A stretch of 64,000 nt of DNA from Verrucomicrobiia bacterium (GTDB lineage Bacteria; Verrucomicrobiota; Verrucomicrobiia; Verrucomicrobiales; DEV007), in assembly GCA_030425385.1 (NCBI GenBank), contig JAUIAH010000024.1:1-64000 (forward strand), written 5' to 3'. The notes under the pieces were generated by a model that was given only the letters and a program-made list of their open reading frames with translations, was not told where the DNA came from and searched no databases. Of this stretch, positions 51,734 to 59,649 are shown piece after piece. The position numbers and the translations under genes are program-made. Each line of letters opens with the position of its first letter. Position 1 is the stretch's first letter.

Positions 51734-52255
51734 ATGTATCGTATCCTGACCTCATGCATCATCGGCCTTACCCTGGCCGCTGGAGGCCTCACAGCCACCG
51801 CGGACACCAAGGGCAAAGGAAAGATCGCCAGCGCAGTCTCTGGCAAACTCGTCAAAGCTTCTGGGAAGAAAGTCGATGCCTTTAAGAGCGACGCTTCTCC
51901 TAGCTACTACCTCGCCTATCATTCAGCTAGTTGGTGAGGCGCTTGTAAGCAAGTGACTCCACAGTTGGTGGAGTTCTACAAGGGTCTCGATGGTAAGAAA
52001 GATCGGAAGTTGGAAATCGTCCTCGTCAATCACGATAGCAATCAGAAGGGCATGGATCAATACATGACGAAGAGTAAGATCAACTTTCCCGGGCTCAAGC
52101 ACTCGGAGTCTAACAAGAACGCGCTCGCCACGGCGACGAAAGTGGAATACTTGCCCACGATCGTCCTCACCGATGCCAATGGCAAAGTGGTGGCCTCCGG
52201 TTACGGCGCGGATTGTGCCAAAGTCATCGCCAAAGCGAAAGCGGTCGCGAAATGA
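51734..52255 (+). CDS. Exported thioredoxin-like selenoprotein, Sec encoded by in-frame TGA
   Basis: One frame runs from ATG 51734 to TGA 52253-52255, interrupted only by TGA at 51935-51937. Read as selenocysteine it gives 173 residues with Sec68. The signal peptide (RILTSCIIGLTLAAGGLTATA) exports the protein. The active site reads SASW-U-G-A-C-K, matching thioredoxin's WCGPCK with Sec at the attacking position and Cys71 as resolving residue. The fold goes on with VEFYKG, EIVLVNHD, and VEYLPTIVLTD, whose Pro matches the cis-Pro of thioredoxins. A SECIS-like hairpin follows the TGA. Cut into two ORFs, it would look like a short lipoprotein-like gene and a 100-residue fragment. It resembles nucleoredoxin/TlpA thiol reductases. 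Confidence 0.9.
51935..51937 (+). other. In-frame UGA codon, predicted selenocysteine (Sec68)
   Basis: The codon lies exactly where thioredoxins have the first active-site Cys, between W67 and G69. Coding sense continues unchanged after it in the same frame. Confidence 0.88.
51955..51975 (+). promoter_or_regulatory. Bacterial SECIS-like hairpin
   Basis: GACTCCAC (51955-51962) pairs with GTGGAGTT (51968-51975), giving 8 bp with the outermost a G-U pair. The loop is AGTTG, with GU at 51964-51965. The loop's G lies 27 nt after the UGA, inside the known spacing range for bacterial SECIS elements, which bind SelB through a GU-containing apical loop. It overlaps codons for VTPQLVE. Confidence 0.78.
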
Positions 52256-52286
52256 ATCAGCAATATTGTTAGCACAGCACACTTCC

Positions 52287-52323
52287 AAGGGCCCGTTCTC
52301 CGCGAGGAGGACGGGCCTTTCTT
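52287..52323 (+). terminator. Rho-independent terminator after the selenoprotein gene
   Basis: AAGGGCCCGTTCTCC pairs with GGAGGACGGGCCTTT around a GCGA tetraloop: a 15-bp stem with two G-U pairs. A short T-rich run (TTTCTT) follows. It lies 31 bp after the stop codon. Confidence 0.85.
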
Positions 52324-52382
52324 GTGCGAAAGAGAGGCAAAGTCTTGCCAAGTGAGCGAAAGCGCTGACATTATCGCCAGGC

Positions 52383-53339
52383 ATGCTTCATTATCTGCCA
52401 GGGTTTTCGTGGTCGGTGGCGCTCTGCGCATGGCTACTGAGTGTTTCGCTCACGTGGGCTGGACCGCCGAACACGACTGCGATCACGCGGCTTCAGATCT
52501 ACCTCGACAACCATCATTTCAGTCCAGGCCCAATCGATGGTCACTACGGCACGTTTACCAAACGCGCATTGGCCTACTACAACACCCGCGAGGGCCGCTC
52601 GCCATTGGACTGGCAGACAGTGCTCTCCAAAGCCGAGCGCGAGATTCCTTTCGTGGTCGTGACGCATCGTTTGCAGCGGAGTGAATGGAAATGGGTGGGT
52701 GACGTGCCAGACGATCTGGCGGCGCAAGCCAAGCAGACGTCGCTCCCCTACACTTCCATTAAGGAGTATCTAGCAGAGCGCTATCATGCAACGGTGCCAT
52801 TCCTGCAACGGCTCAACCGCCGCAAGGATCTCGATTTCCTTCAGCCGGGTGATTTGGTCGTGGTGCCGAATGTGAAGGACGTGTTTCGAATAGAGGCGGT
52901 GCGCGCTCTGCGGCGTCCTCGGGGGCAGGTCCAGACGGAACGCTATGTGTTCGTCGACACGGCGAACCGCATGGCGAGCATTTGCCGAGGAACGACCTTG
53001 TTAGCAGCCTTCCCCATCACGCATGGGCGGGAACGCTTTGTGCCTCGGGGGCAATGGAAGGTGCAGAATCTGGTGGCCAACCCGAGCTTCCGCTGGGACG
53101 AACGGATGCTGAAAGAAGGCGAGCGGAGCACGGACTTTCACACGCTGCCACCCGGTCCGAATAACCCAGTGGGAGTCCTCTGGATGGGGATTAGCAAGAA
53201 AGGCATTGGACTGCATGGGACGAATGCCCCAGAGACGATCGGGCGGTCGCTCAGCGCCGGTTGTGTGCGCTTCACCAACTGGGACGCCATGCGCTTGCCC
53301 AAATACCTCGGAGTGGGTTCCGAGGTGATTGTGCGTTAG
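52383..53339 (+). CDS. L,D-transpeptidase (YkuD) with N-terminal binding modules
   Basis: The 318-residue protein has a signal peptide (SVALCAWLLSVSLTWA). A peptidoglycan-binding-like helical part (TRLQIYLDNHHFSPGPIDGHYG) and a LysM-like stretch (IKEYLAERYHATVPFLQRLN, LQPGDLVVVPN) precede the YkuD domain. That ends with the catalytic motif HGTNAPETIGRSLSAGCVR. The enzyme probably cross-links peptidoglycan in a 3-3 manner or attaches proteins to it. The start ATG is 60 bp after the terminator. Confidence 0.92.
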   Translation: MLHYLPGFSWSVALCAWLLSVSLTWAGPPNTTAITRLQIYLDNHHFSPGPIDGHYGTFTKRALAYYNTREGRSPLDWQTVLSKAEREIPFVVVTHRLQRSEWKWVGDVPDDLAAQAKQTSLPYTSIKEYLAERYHATVPFLQRLNRRKDLDFLQPGDLVVVPNVKDVFRIEAVRALRRPRGQVQTERYVFVDTANRMASICRGTTLLAAFPITHGRERFVPRGQWKVQNLVANPSFRWDERMLKEGERSTDFHTLPPGPNNPVGVLWMGISKKGIGLHGTNAPETIGRSLSAGCVRFTNWDAMRLPKYLGVGSEVIVR

Positions 53340-53365
53340 ATGGATGGTTAGAGTTGCTGAAAGTC

Positions 53366-54964
53366 TCAGCGCAACCCATCAGCCGCGATGCGAAATCCGC
53401 GGCTCATGGTGCGTTTGCCAGGATCGGGTAACCGATGGTGCGTGAGTTCCAGGGACTCTTTGGTGAGGAAGGAGGCGCCCTTCACGATAGGGCGTTCGGC
53501 TGAATCCTCCTCACCGGGAGACGTGCCGAAGGTGAGCGTCCATTCGGACACATTGCCAGCCATGCCCCGGATGCCATAGGGACTGACATCCCCCTCAACT
53601 TGGTCGACAGGATTCCACGCATTGTAGCCATCCTGGTGGCCTCCGCTCCCCGTTGCTTCCGCATAGTCGAGCCCTGTGTTGGCTTTGCGAGGATCGGCAT
53701 CGTTTCCCCAGGGAAAGAGATTCCCGGATGTGCCCCGCGCCGCTTTCTCCCACTCGGGAGCGGAGGGAAGCCGTCCGTTGCGCCAGCGCGCGTAGGCGTA
53801 GGCGTCCCACCAATCCACGCCGACGACCGGGCAGTTCAGGTTGATGGGATGCCCGCGATGAGCTCGATTAGCCTTGGCCGCGGTGTAGTAGCTTTCCCAA
53901 TCCAGGGGAACGTGATCGGTCTTGGTGGCAGGTTGATCTGCGTGATCGAAGGCTTTGCTAGAACCGATCGCGGTGAGAAACGTGGCATATTGGTGGATGG
54001 TAATCTCATACTGAGATAGCCAGAAATCGGGAAGATCTATCGATTCGCCGGTGTGATAGATGAAGGGGCCCGCTGGCACTTTCACCATGGGATTCTCCAC
54101 TGGCGTTATGGGGCGATTCCAGACAAACCAGAAAGCCGCTGCCCCAAGGGCGAGCACGAAGAGGAGCATGACCAGAAGCTTGGAGAATGCCGTCGAGGCT
54201 CGTTGTGCATGCCGTAACGCCTCCGGTTCGATGCTGGAGGTGATCGATGCCGATCCAGTGGGCTTGCCGGTGGCCAACGTGACCGGAGGCTGAGAGGTCA
54301 CCTGCATGGCGATGTTGCAATTCCGTTGGAGATCGCGCCAATCGCGAAAGACCTGTTCATGATCGGGATCGAGTCGGGCAAAGAATCGCCTCACCTCAGG
54401 GGAATGCGTATCGTCCGCCCGGAGAAGTCGCCAGAAGCTGTGACGGATTGCTTCCAGTGAATGTGTGAAAGTGCTAGGGTCTGTGGTCTCGGCGATCGCG
54501 AGATTCGCCATGTAGGGTTCCTCATGAATGAGGACGAGCGCCTCGGGTTGAAAGGCGCGATAGCCTAACTGATGGTCCTCGTAGTAGAGAAAGGTCTCAC
54601 ATACCGTCTTCAGCAGCGTCCAGACAAAGGAGAGGGGAAAGCGGTGACCATCCTCACGGAGTGCGACGATGTCCTGCCCGGCGACGACCTCCCGGGCATA
54701 GAAGACGAGGCCGTCCTGTGTGTTCGCTTCGTAAACGGCGGCGATGCGAGGATGGGTGACGCTGGCTTTGGCCCGTATGTCGGCCTGGAATGCGGCGACG
54801 GCCGACGGATCACCGCAGCGATGGGGCTTGAGAATCACCAAGGCCGCGGGACGATCAATCGAGACTTGGCGCGCGACGAACGTCTGCGTGTCGTCCGTCT
54901 CATGGAGGGACTCGAGGATCTCGTAGTCCCCTAGTTGGCGTGGTGGAAACGCTGCCATGGGCAA
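53366..54964 (-). CDS. Pseudokinase-transmembrane-FGE (formylglycine-generating-like) protein
   Basis: The 532-residue protein has a kinase-like domain (about 13-215) with LGDYEILESL and a lysine in LVILKPH (about 46). Where the catalytic loop HRDLKPEN should be there is GYRAFQPEAL (134-143); the DFG motif is not recognisable. A membrane helix (262-282) separates it from an FGE/sulfatase-modifying factor domain (292-530) with VPAGPFIY, EITIHQYATFL, CPVVGVDWWDAYAYARW, LPSAPEWEKAARG, and GNVSEWT. FGE-like domains are often non-enzymatic ligand modules in bacteria. It starts 3 bp after the TPR gene, so the two are co-translated. Confidence 0.85.
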   Translation of the reverse strand: MPMAAFPPRQLGDYEILESLHETDDTQTFVARQVSIDRPAALVILKPHRCGDPSAVAAFQADIRAKASVTHPRIAAVYEANTQDGLVFYAREVVAGQDIVALREDGHRFPLSFVWTLLKTVCETFLYYEDHQLGYRAFQPEALVLIHEEPYMANLAIAETTDPSTFTHSLEAIRHSFWRLLRADDTHSPEVRRFFARLDPDHEQVFRDWRDLQRNCNIAMQVTSQPPVTLATGKPTGSASITSSIEPEALRHAQRASTAFSKLLVMLLFVLALGAAAFWFVWNRPITPVENPMVKVPAGPFIYHTGESIDLPDFWLSQYEITIHQYATFLTAIGSSKAFDHADQPATKTDHVPLDWESYYTAAKANRAHRGHPINLNCPVVGVDWWDAYAYARWRNGRLPSAPEWEKAARGTSGNLFPWGNDADPRKANTGLDYAEATGSGGHQDGYNAWNPVDQVEGDVSPYGIRGMAGNVSEWTLTFGTSPGEEDSAERPIVKGASFLTKESLELTHHRLPDPGKRTMSRGFRIAADGLR

Positions 54965-54967
54965 ACG

Positions 54968-56137
54968 CTAGTCGCCGAAGAGGGTGGCGTCCAGTTCCGT
55001 CTGATCTTCCTCCTCGGAGAGCAGTTCGACGAGCACGCGTGGTTCCACGAGAACGTCTTGGATCTCATCGCGGTAGTAGAGTTTCACGACGTAGCCGAAG
55101 AATTTCCGGTCAGAGCCATCGTCCATGTGAGGGATGTGATAGGTGACATCGAGCAATTCCTCCTCAGGATTCTTGTAATCAGGATTCTCAGAACGCCAGG
55201 GGTTGACCTCTTCCACGGGAGGCTGCGCGCCGTCGCAGGGCAAGATCTCAGACGCATTCACAAGGTCGTAGAAGTAGATGTAGGGGACGACGGCATGGGG
55301 ATCGATCTCTTCTCCGGCTTTGGCGCGGATACTCAAGGATAGCTTGACAGTGCGATTGCCCTCCGCGTCGGAATCGAGTTCCGCAAACGCTGGGCCAATG
55401 CTGAGGGGGCGATGGGTGAGACCTCCAGGGTGGTTCTCTGGAGTGGTGCCATTGAGATAATGCAAGGCTAAGTTGGCGAGTTTCCCGGCGCGTTGATCCA
55501 TGGCCGCGACGCGTTGGAAATATTCTACTGCCCGACGTTTGTTGCCTAACTTATCGAGAAGAATGCCAAAGCGATAGAGCACTGCGGGGTGGTTGGGTTC
55601 TAGCTTATTGGCGAAATCCAAATGACGCAGGGCTGCGATGATGTCCTGATCGGCTTCCTTCCTCCGGGCAAGGGCAAATTCCTGCTCGGCGGCCGAGATC
55701 TGAAGTTTAGGGACGCCATCTTCATCGAAAGCGGCCGCAAGGCGTTCGGCTTCTTCCAATTCCTTCGTGCTGGGAATCTCGTCCATCCGCGGAGGTGGCG
55801 GTGGGATCTGCGCTGCCATCAACGCCTCGTCATTCTCGACGGAAGGGCGAGGCGTGCCGAACGGATTACGCGTCGTGGGAAGAGGAAAGACCTTATCGGC
55901 CAGGCGGCGTCGGCGCTCAAGACGTTCCTGTTCGGCCAGCGCGGCCTCCGCTCTCTCAAGGGCCGCCTCTGCCTCCATGGTTTCGGCGTGGGCGCGCGCC
56001 GATCGGTGCTTCGCTTCAAAGAGAGCATAGCCAAGCACGCCACCGACGATGAGGAGAAGCAGCCATGGCACCAGCCAGGCGACACTCCCTGCAGAGGACG
56101 AGGACTCGGGATCGGCGGGCGGAGACGGTTCGTTCAT
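54968..56137 (-). CDS. Membrane-anchored TPR protein
   Basis: The 389-residue protein has one membrane helix (AWLVPWLLLLIVGGVLGYALF), a charged coiled-coil (AEAALERAEAALAEQERLERRRR), TPR units (AALRHLDFANKLEPNHPAVLYRFGILLDKLGN, AVEYFQRVAAM) and a C-terminal beta domain (TVKLSLSIRAKAG, PYIYFYDLVNA, RKFFGYVVKLYYRDEIQDV). It is 3 bp upstream of the pseudokinase-FGE gene and may form a membrane complex with it. Function is unknown. Confidence 0.75.
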   Translation of the reverse strand: MNEPSPPADPESSSSAGSVAWLVPWLLLLIVGGVLGYALFEAKHRSARAHAETMEAEAALERAEAALAEQERLERRRRLADKVFPLPTTRNPFGTPRPSVENDEALMAAQIPPPPPRMDEIPSTKELEEAERLAAAFDEDGVPKLQISAAEQEFALARRKEADQDIIAALRHLDFANKLEPNHPAVLYRFGILLDKLGNKRRAVEYFQRVAAMDQRAGKLANLALHYLNGTTPENHPGGLTHRPLSIGPAFAELDSDAEGNRTVKLSLSIRAKAGEEIDPHAVVPYIYFYDLVNASEILPCDGAQPPVEEVNPWRSENPDYKNPEEELLDVTYHIPHMDDGSDRKFFGYVVKLYYRDEIQDVLVEPRVLVELLSEEEDQTELDATLFGD

Positions 56138-56237
56138 GAGCGCGGTGGAAGGAGGAAATTACTCTGTTGCCAGAAGGCGTCAATCTCCCCCTCGTCCGCG
56201 AGTTTGACAAATGATCGGCACCTGCTCTTCTAGCACG

Positions 56238-57395
56238 ATGGAAACCGTTAGACTAGGACTGGTCGGCCTCGGCAATATGGGGCGTGCACACAAGGCAAAT
56301 ATCCTTGCTGGCAAGGTGAAAGGGTTAGAGATCACGGCAGTGTGTGACCTCGCTCCCGCATTGGAAGGCGTGGAAGAAGGCCTGGCCAAGTTCACGGATG
56401 CCGGGGAAATGATCGCTTCTGGAAAGATTGATGCGATTCACATCGCCACCCCGCATCCATTTCATTGTGCGATCGGTTGCCAGGCCTTGGAAGCGGGCTT
56501 GCACGTGATGATGGAGAAGCCTCTGGCCGTGCACAAAGCGGAGTGTGAGCAATTGATCAATGCCTACTCGGACAAATCGAAAGTCTTTGCGGCCATGTTC
56601 AATCAACGGACAGATCCTCTCTATCGGAAACTCAAAGATCTCATTGATTCGGGTGAGCTGGGTGAGATCCGGCGGGTGCAATGGAATGTCACGGATTGGT
56701 TTCGGAGCCAAGAGTATTATGCCTCTGGTGGTTGGCGGGCCACCTGGAAGGGAGAAGGCGGCGGCGTCCTGCTCAACCAATGCCCCCATAATCTCGATCT
56801 CTTCCAGTGGATGTTCGGCATGCCCCAGGAGGTGCACGGTTTCTGTAACTTCGGACGCTATCACCAGATTGAAGTCGAGGATGATGTTAGTGCCTATTTC
56901 CGATATGCCAATGGGTGCAACGCCCTCTTTGTGACGTCGACTGGTGAGGCCCCAGGCGTGAATCGCTTGGAGGTCGTGGGCGAGCAGGGCCTGATCACGG
57001 TCGAAGACGGGCAGATTCGATTCCTACGTAATCGCGTGCCCATGAGCCAATTCAGCGACGAGACATTATCATCCTTCGGCAAACCTGAAGTGTGGGAAGC
57101 GTCAGTGCCTGTGTCAGGAGATGCAGGGCAGCATGTGGAGATCTTACAGAATTTCACGAATGCTATTCTCCATGGAGAAACGCTTATTTCTCCAGCAGTC
57201 GAAGGCATCCATTCCGTCGAGTTGGCAAATGCGGTCCTCTATTCGGCCTGGATGAATGAGACCATCGCCTTGCCCCTGGATTCCGGGGCCTATGCGAAGG
57301 AACTGCAAGATCGCATCGAGGGGTCGACGTTCAAGAAACGCGAGCCGCGCCAGACAGGAGGCGCCTCCTCTGACGATTTCGCCAAGAGTTTTTAG
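56238..57395 (+). CDS. Gfo/Idh/MocA-family oxidoreductase
   Basis: The 385-residue protein has an NAD(P)-binding GLVGLGNMGRAH at the N-terminus, IHIATPHPFHC, the family motif MMEKPLAVHKAEC with EKP, and a C-terminal beta-sheet domain (FGRYHQIEVEDDVSAYFRYANG). These act on sugars or inositols. The open frame begins at 56211, but METVRLG (56238) puts the glycine motif at the usual place. The last 49 bp of the gene region are duplicated 443 bp downstream. Confidence 0.92.
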   Translation: METVRLGLVGLGNMGRAHKANILAGKVKGLEITAVCDLAPALEGVEEGLAKFTDAGEMIASGKIDAIHIATPHPFHCAIGCQALEAGLHVMMEKPLAVHKAECEQLINAYSDKSKVFAAMFNQRTDPLYRKLKDLIDSGELGEIRRVQWNVTDWFRSQEYYASGGWRATWKGEGGGVLLNQCPHNLDLFQWMFGMPQEVHGFCNFGRYHQIEVEDDVSAYFRYANGCNALFVTSTGEAPGVNRLEVVGEQGLITVEDGQIRFLRNRVPMSQFSDETLSSFGKPEVWEASVPVSGDAGQHVEILQNFTNAILHGETLISPAVEGIHSVELANAVLYSAWMNETIALPLDSGAYAKELQDRIEGSTFKKREPRQTGGASSDDFAKSF

Positions 57396-57403
57396 GGCTG
57401 GGT
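57347..57403 (+). repeat. 57-bp direct repeat, copy 1 (overlaps end of the oxidoreductase)
   Basis: It matches 57790-57846 over 57 bp with one mismatch; the last 49 bp (57355-57403) are identical to 57798-57846. It contains the perfect palindrome AGGAGGCGCCTCCT (57357-57370). Confidence 0.95.
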
Positions 57404-57432
57404 GGTTAGTGATAGATAGGGGACGCTCACGC

Positions 57433-57816
57433 ATGTTAGAGCTTGTTGGGTGGGGTGCCGTGATTGCTTCCTACTTCGCGATTGCGATTTGTGGATACGC
57501 GTCCCTCGGGAAGGAGGCGAAAGCTTCTCAATCCCGGTTCGTCGCGGCAGTCCTGGGATCATGCTTCAGTTTGCTCATCCTCAGTGGTATTGCCTCCCAA
57601 TGTTTCAGCTTAGCGGAACTCCAAACAATGAGGGAAATTGGATCGCTCAATGAAGACCAGATGCTACCCGACATGCCCAATCTGTTCTCTGGGGGATTTC
57701 TGATTGGGACAACCTTGTTCTTCACTGGCCGAACCGTTGCTAAGAAGACTTCTCGTGGTACGCCGCAGGATTCTGATGGTAGCAATGAAGCGCCAGGCAG
57801 GAGGCGCCTCCTCTGA
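57433..57816 (+). CDS. Small membrane protein inside a repeat-flanked insert
   Basis: The 127-residue protein (ATG 57433) has two membrane helices (VIASYFAIAICGYASLG and FVAAVLGSCFSLLILSGIA), a polar loop and a further hydrophobic stretch (FSGGFLIGTTLFFTG). I know no family. Its last codons and stop lie in copy 2 of the direct repeat, so its 3' end is made of sequence copied from the oxidoreductase gene. The insert has lower G+C than its neighbours by eye. The ORF frame upstream of 57433 overlaps the oxidoreductase and is not used. Confidence 0.6.
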   Translation: MLELVGWGAVIASYFAIAICGYASLGKEAKASQSRFVAAVLGSCFSLLILSGIASQCFSLAELQTMREIGSLNEDQMLPDMPNLFSGGFLIGTTLFFTGRTVAKKTSRGTPQDSDGSNEAPGRRRLL

Positions 57817-57846
57817 CGATTTCGCCAAGAGTTTTTAGGGCTGGGT
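57790..57846 (+). repeat. 57-bp direct repeat, copy 2
   Basis: It is offset by exactly 443 bp from copy 1. The palindrome AGGAGGCGCCTCCT is at 57800-57813. Confidence 0.95.
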
Positions 57847-57947
57847 CAGTCAATACGGCGGAAACGTCAGGATGACCCTGCGAAGTCACACAAATGTGAC
57901 GTGAAGGACCTTCCTCGGGTGGTGGCTCTGTGGTTGCTTAACCAACC

Positions 57948-58499
57948 ATGATTTCAACAACTGCACCAAGTATTGAGGAAATCGGTGCTTATGAGAGCCT
58001 GATCGCGGATATCCTTGTGACGCGTTCTCTCCTCTTCTCAATCGTGGGCTTGGGAGGTGAAGGGAGAGAATGGATGCGCCGCCTTCCAGAGGACGGCTTT
58101 GCCACTGTGGGAATCGAGACGCAATCAGATCAAGCGTATCGAGAACCAATGGCGTCGTCCATGGTGCGTGTGAGCGCTGAACTTGAGGATATCCGCGGCG
58201 CGGATGTCGTCATTGATACGCGCGGGTTCCCTTGCGAGCGGACGTTGGTACCCTTGCTTCCCCATGTGAAGCGTGGCCAGGTATTGTGTTTTATCACTCA
58301 GAAGCAAGCGGAGCCAGCATGCGTGACGTCCCTCGCCGAATCGCTAAAGCTGTCTGGACGTCAATTGGGTCATGATGTCTTTGTCGTCCAACGGCCGCCG
58401 CTGGGCCGTGCCGATGCGGTCTGTCCAAGCGGACTCACCCCTGCCTGCACGCGGATTGCTACGGCTTTGGAGACGCACGTCTTCAGCAAGCTGGCCTGA
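57948..58499 (+). CDS. Unknown protein with a nucleotide-binding-like N-terminus
   Basis: The 183-residue protein has LLFSIVGLGGEGREWMRRL, a Rossmann-like GxGxxG stretch, then RGADVVIDTRGF and GQVLCFITQKQAEP. I do not recognise a family; the pattern suggests a nucleotide or metabolite-binding fold. The start ATG 57948 has no clear ribosome-binding site. It stands alone between the small membrane protein and the discoidin-like gene. Confidence 0.6.
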   Translation: MISTTAPSIEEIGAYESLIADILVTRSLLFSIVGLGGEGREWMRRLPEDGFATVGIETQSDQAYREPMASSMVRVSAELEDIRGADVVIDTRGFPCERTLVPLLPHVKRGQVLCFITQKQAEPACVTSLAESLKLSGRQLGHDVFVVQRPPLGRADAVCPSGLTPACTRIATALETHVFSKLA

Positions 58500-58580
58500 T
58501 TCAACGGATTCAACGGGGGCTCCAACAATCTTGCCTTCTGCCAGGGAAGGCGATAGCGTTCCCCTTTGGTCGTTGATGCC

Positions 58581-59642
58581 ATGAAACTCGCTTTGACTCT
58601 TTCGCTTGGAGGTGCCCTTGCCATGTTGGCAGTGCTCACCGTCTTCTTCCAGAAATCTGCCGATCGCATTGCCGCAGGACCCTTAAAACCGCATGGAGGT
58701 GACATCTCGCCGCATGTGCCTCTGCCAGAGGGGCAGCCGGGACCCAGTCGCTCTCCGCATTCTCCCTTGCTCCCCGATCGTGCACGGGCCCTGAGAGCGA
58801 TGGATGCCGCGACGCCAGGGATGGCCTACGAGGAGAGAGAAGAAGCATCAGAATGGGAAACCAATGAGGAGGTGGCAGAAGCGGATTCTCTTGAGTCCTC
58901 CGATGAGGGGGTGTTAGAATCGAATGGAGATGGGGCCGCTCCTGTCCCTACGGCGGACGTGGAACCGTATGAAGTGGCCTGGACAGGCAACCGGTTGTCG
59001 GTTCCGCCAAGCAGTGGTGGTGGATTGGGATCGACCGTGGTGGGTGATCTCGTCCCACTCGTCACCGCATTGCCCGAAGCCCTGTTCGAAGGAATCAAGC
59101 GGCCCATCAAACTGGAGAATTTGGAGCCGGTGGAGCGAGAGCAGCCGCCTTTGCTCGTGCCGCGCGGCGTGCGCTTATTGTCAGAGGGCAAACCAGTGAT
59201 TTCCAGTGATCCCGCGCCGACGATCGGCGCGCTCGCCTACCTCACAGACGGAGACAAGGGCGCAGCGGATGGCCGTTATGTTGAGCTGGGGCCACGCAAA
59301 CAATGGGTGCAGATTGACTTAGAGCATGTGTCAGAGCTCTACGGTATTTGGATCTGGCACTATCACAAGAACCCTCGTGCCTACATTGACGTGGTCGTGC
59401 AGGTTTCCAACGACGCGCATTTCTCGCCAGAGGCCACCGCTACCATCTACAATGCGGATCATGACAACACCTGTGGCTTCGGCCCTGGACGACACATGAC
59501 CTATGTGGAAACACACCGTGGCCGCGTGGTGGATGCGGGCGGTCTCGGGGCGCGCTATGTGCGGCTCTACAGCAATGGGAACACCTCCAACGACATGAAT
59601 CACTACGTTGAAGTCGAGGTCTGGGGCCTCTCAGGCGCGTGA
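58581..59642 (+). CDS. Membrane-anchored protein with a discoidin/F5-8C-like domain
   Basis: The 353-residue protein has a signal-anchor (KLALTLSLGGALAMLAVLTVFF), a long low-complexity acidic and proline-rich linker and, from about 205, a beta-sandwich domain resembling F5/8C or discoidin carbohydrate binding. Its cues are LGPRKQWVQIDLEHVSELYG, VVVQVSNDAHFSPEATA, RYVRLYSNGNTSNDMNHYVEVEVWG. ATG 58581 is chosen over the frame start at 58566, since it starts the signal directly. It is convergent with the channel gene, whose stop is 8 bp away. Confidence 0.78.
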   Translation: MKLALTLSLGGALAMLAVLTVFFQKSADRIAAGPLKPHGGDISPHVPLPEGQPGPSRSPHSPLLPDRARALRAMDAATPGMAYEEREEASEWETNEEVAEADSLESSDEGVLESNGDGAAPVPTADVEPYEVAWTGNRLSVPPSSGGGLGSTVVGDLVPLVTALPEALFEGIKRPIKLENLEPVEREQPPLLVPRGVRLLSEGKPVISSDPAPTIGALAYLTDGDKGAADGRYVELGPRKQWVQIDLEHVSELYGIWIWHYHKNPRAYIDVVVQVSNDAHFSPEATATIYNADHDNTCGFGPGRHMTYVETHRGRVVDAGGLGARYVRLYSNGNTSNDMNHYVEVEVWGLSGA

Positions 59643-59649
59643 ATCTCTG

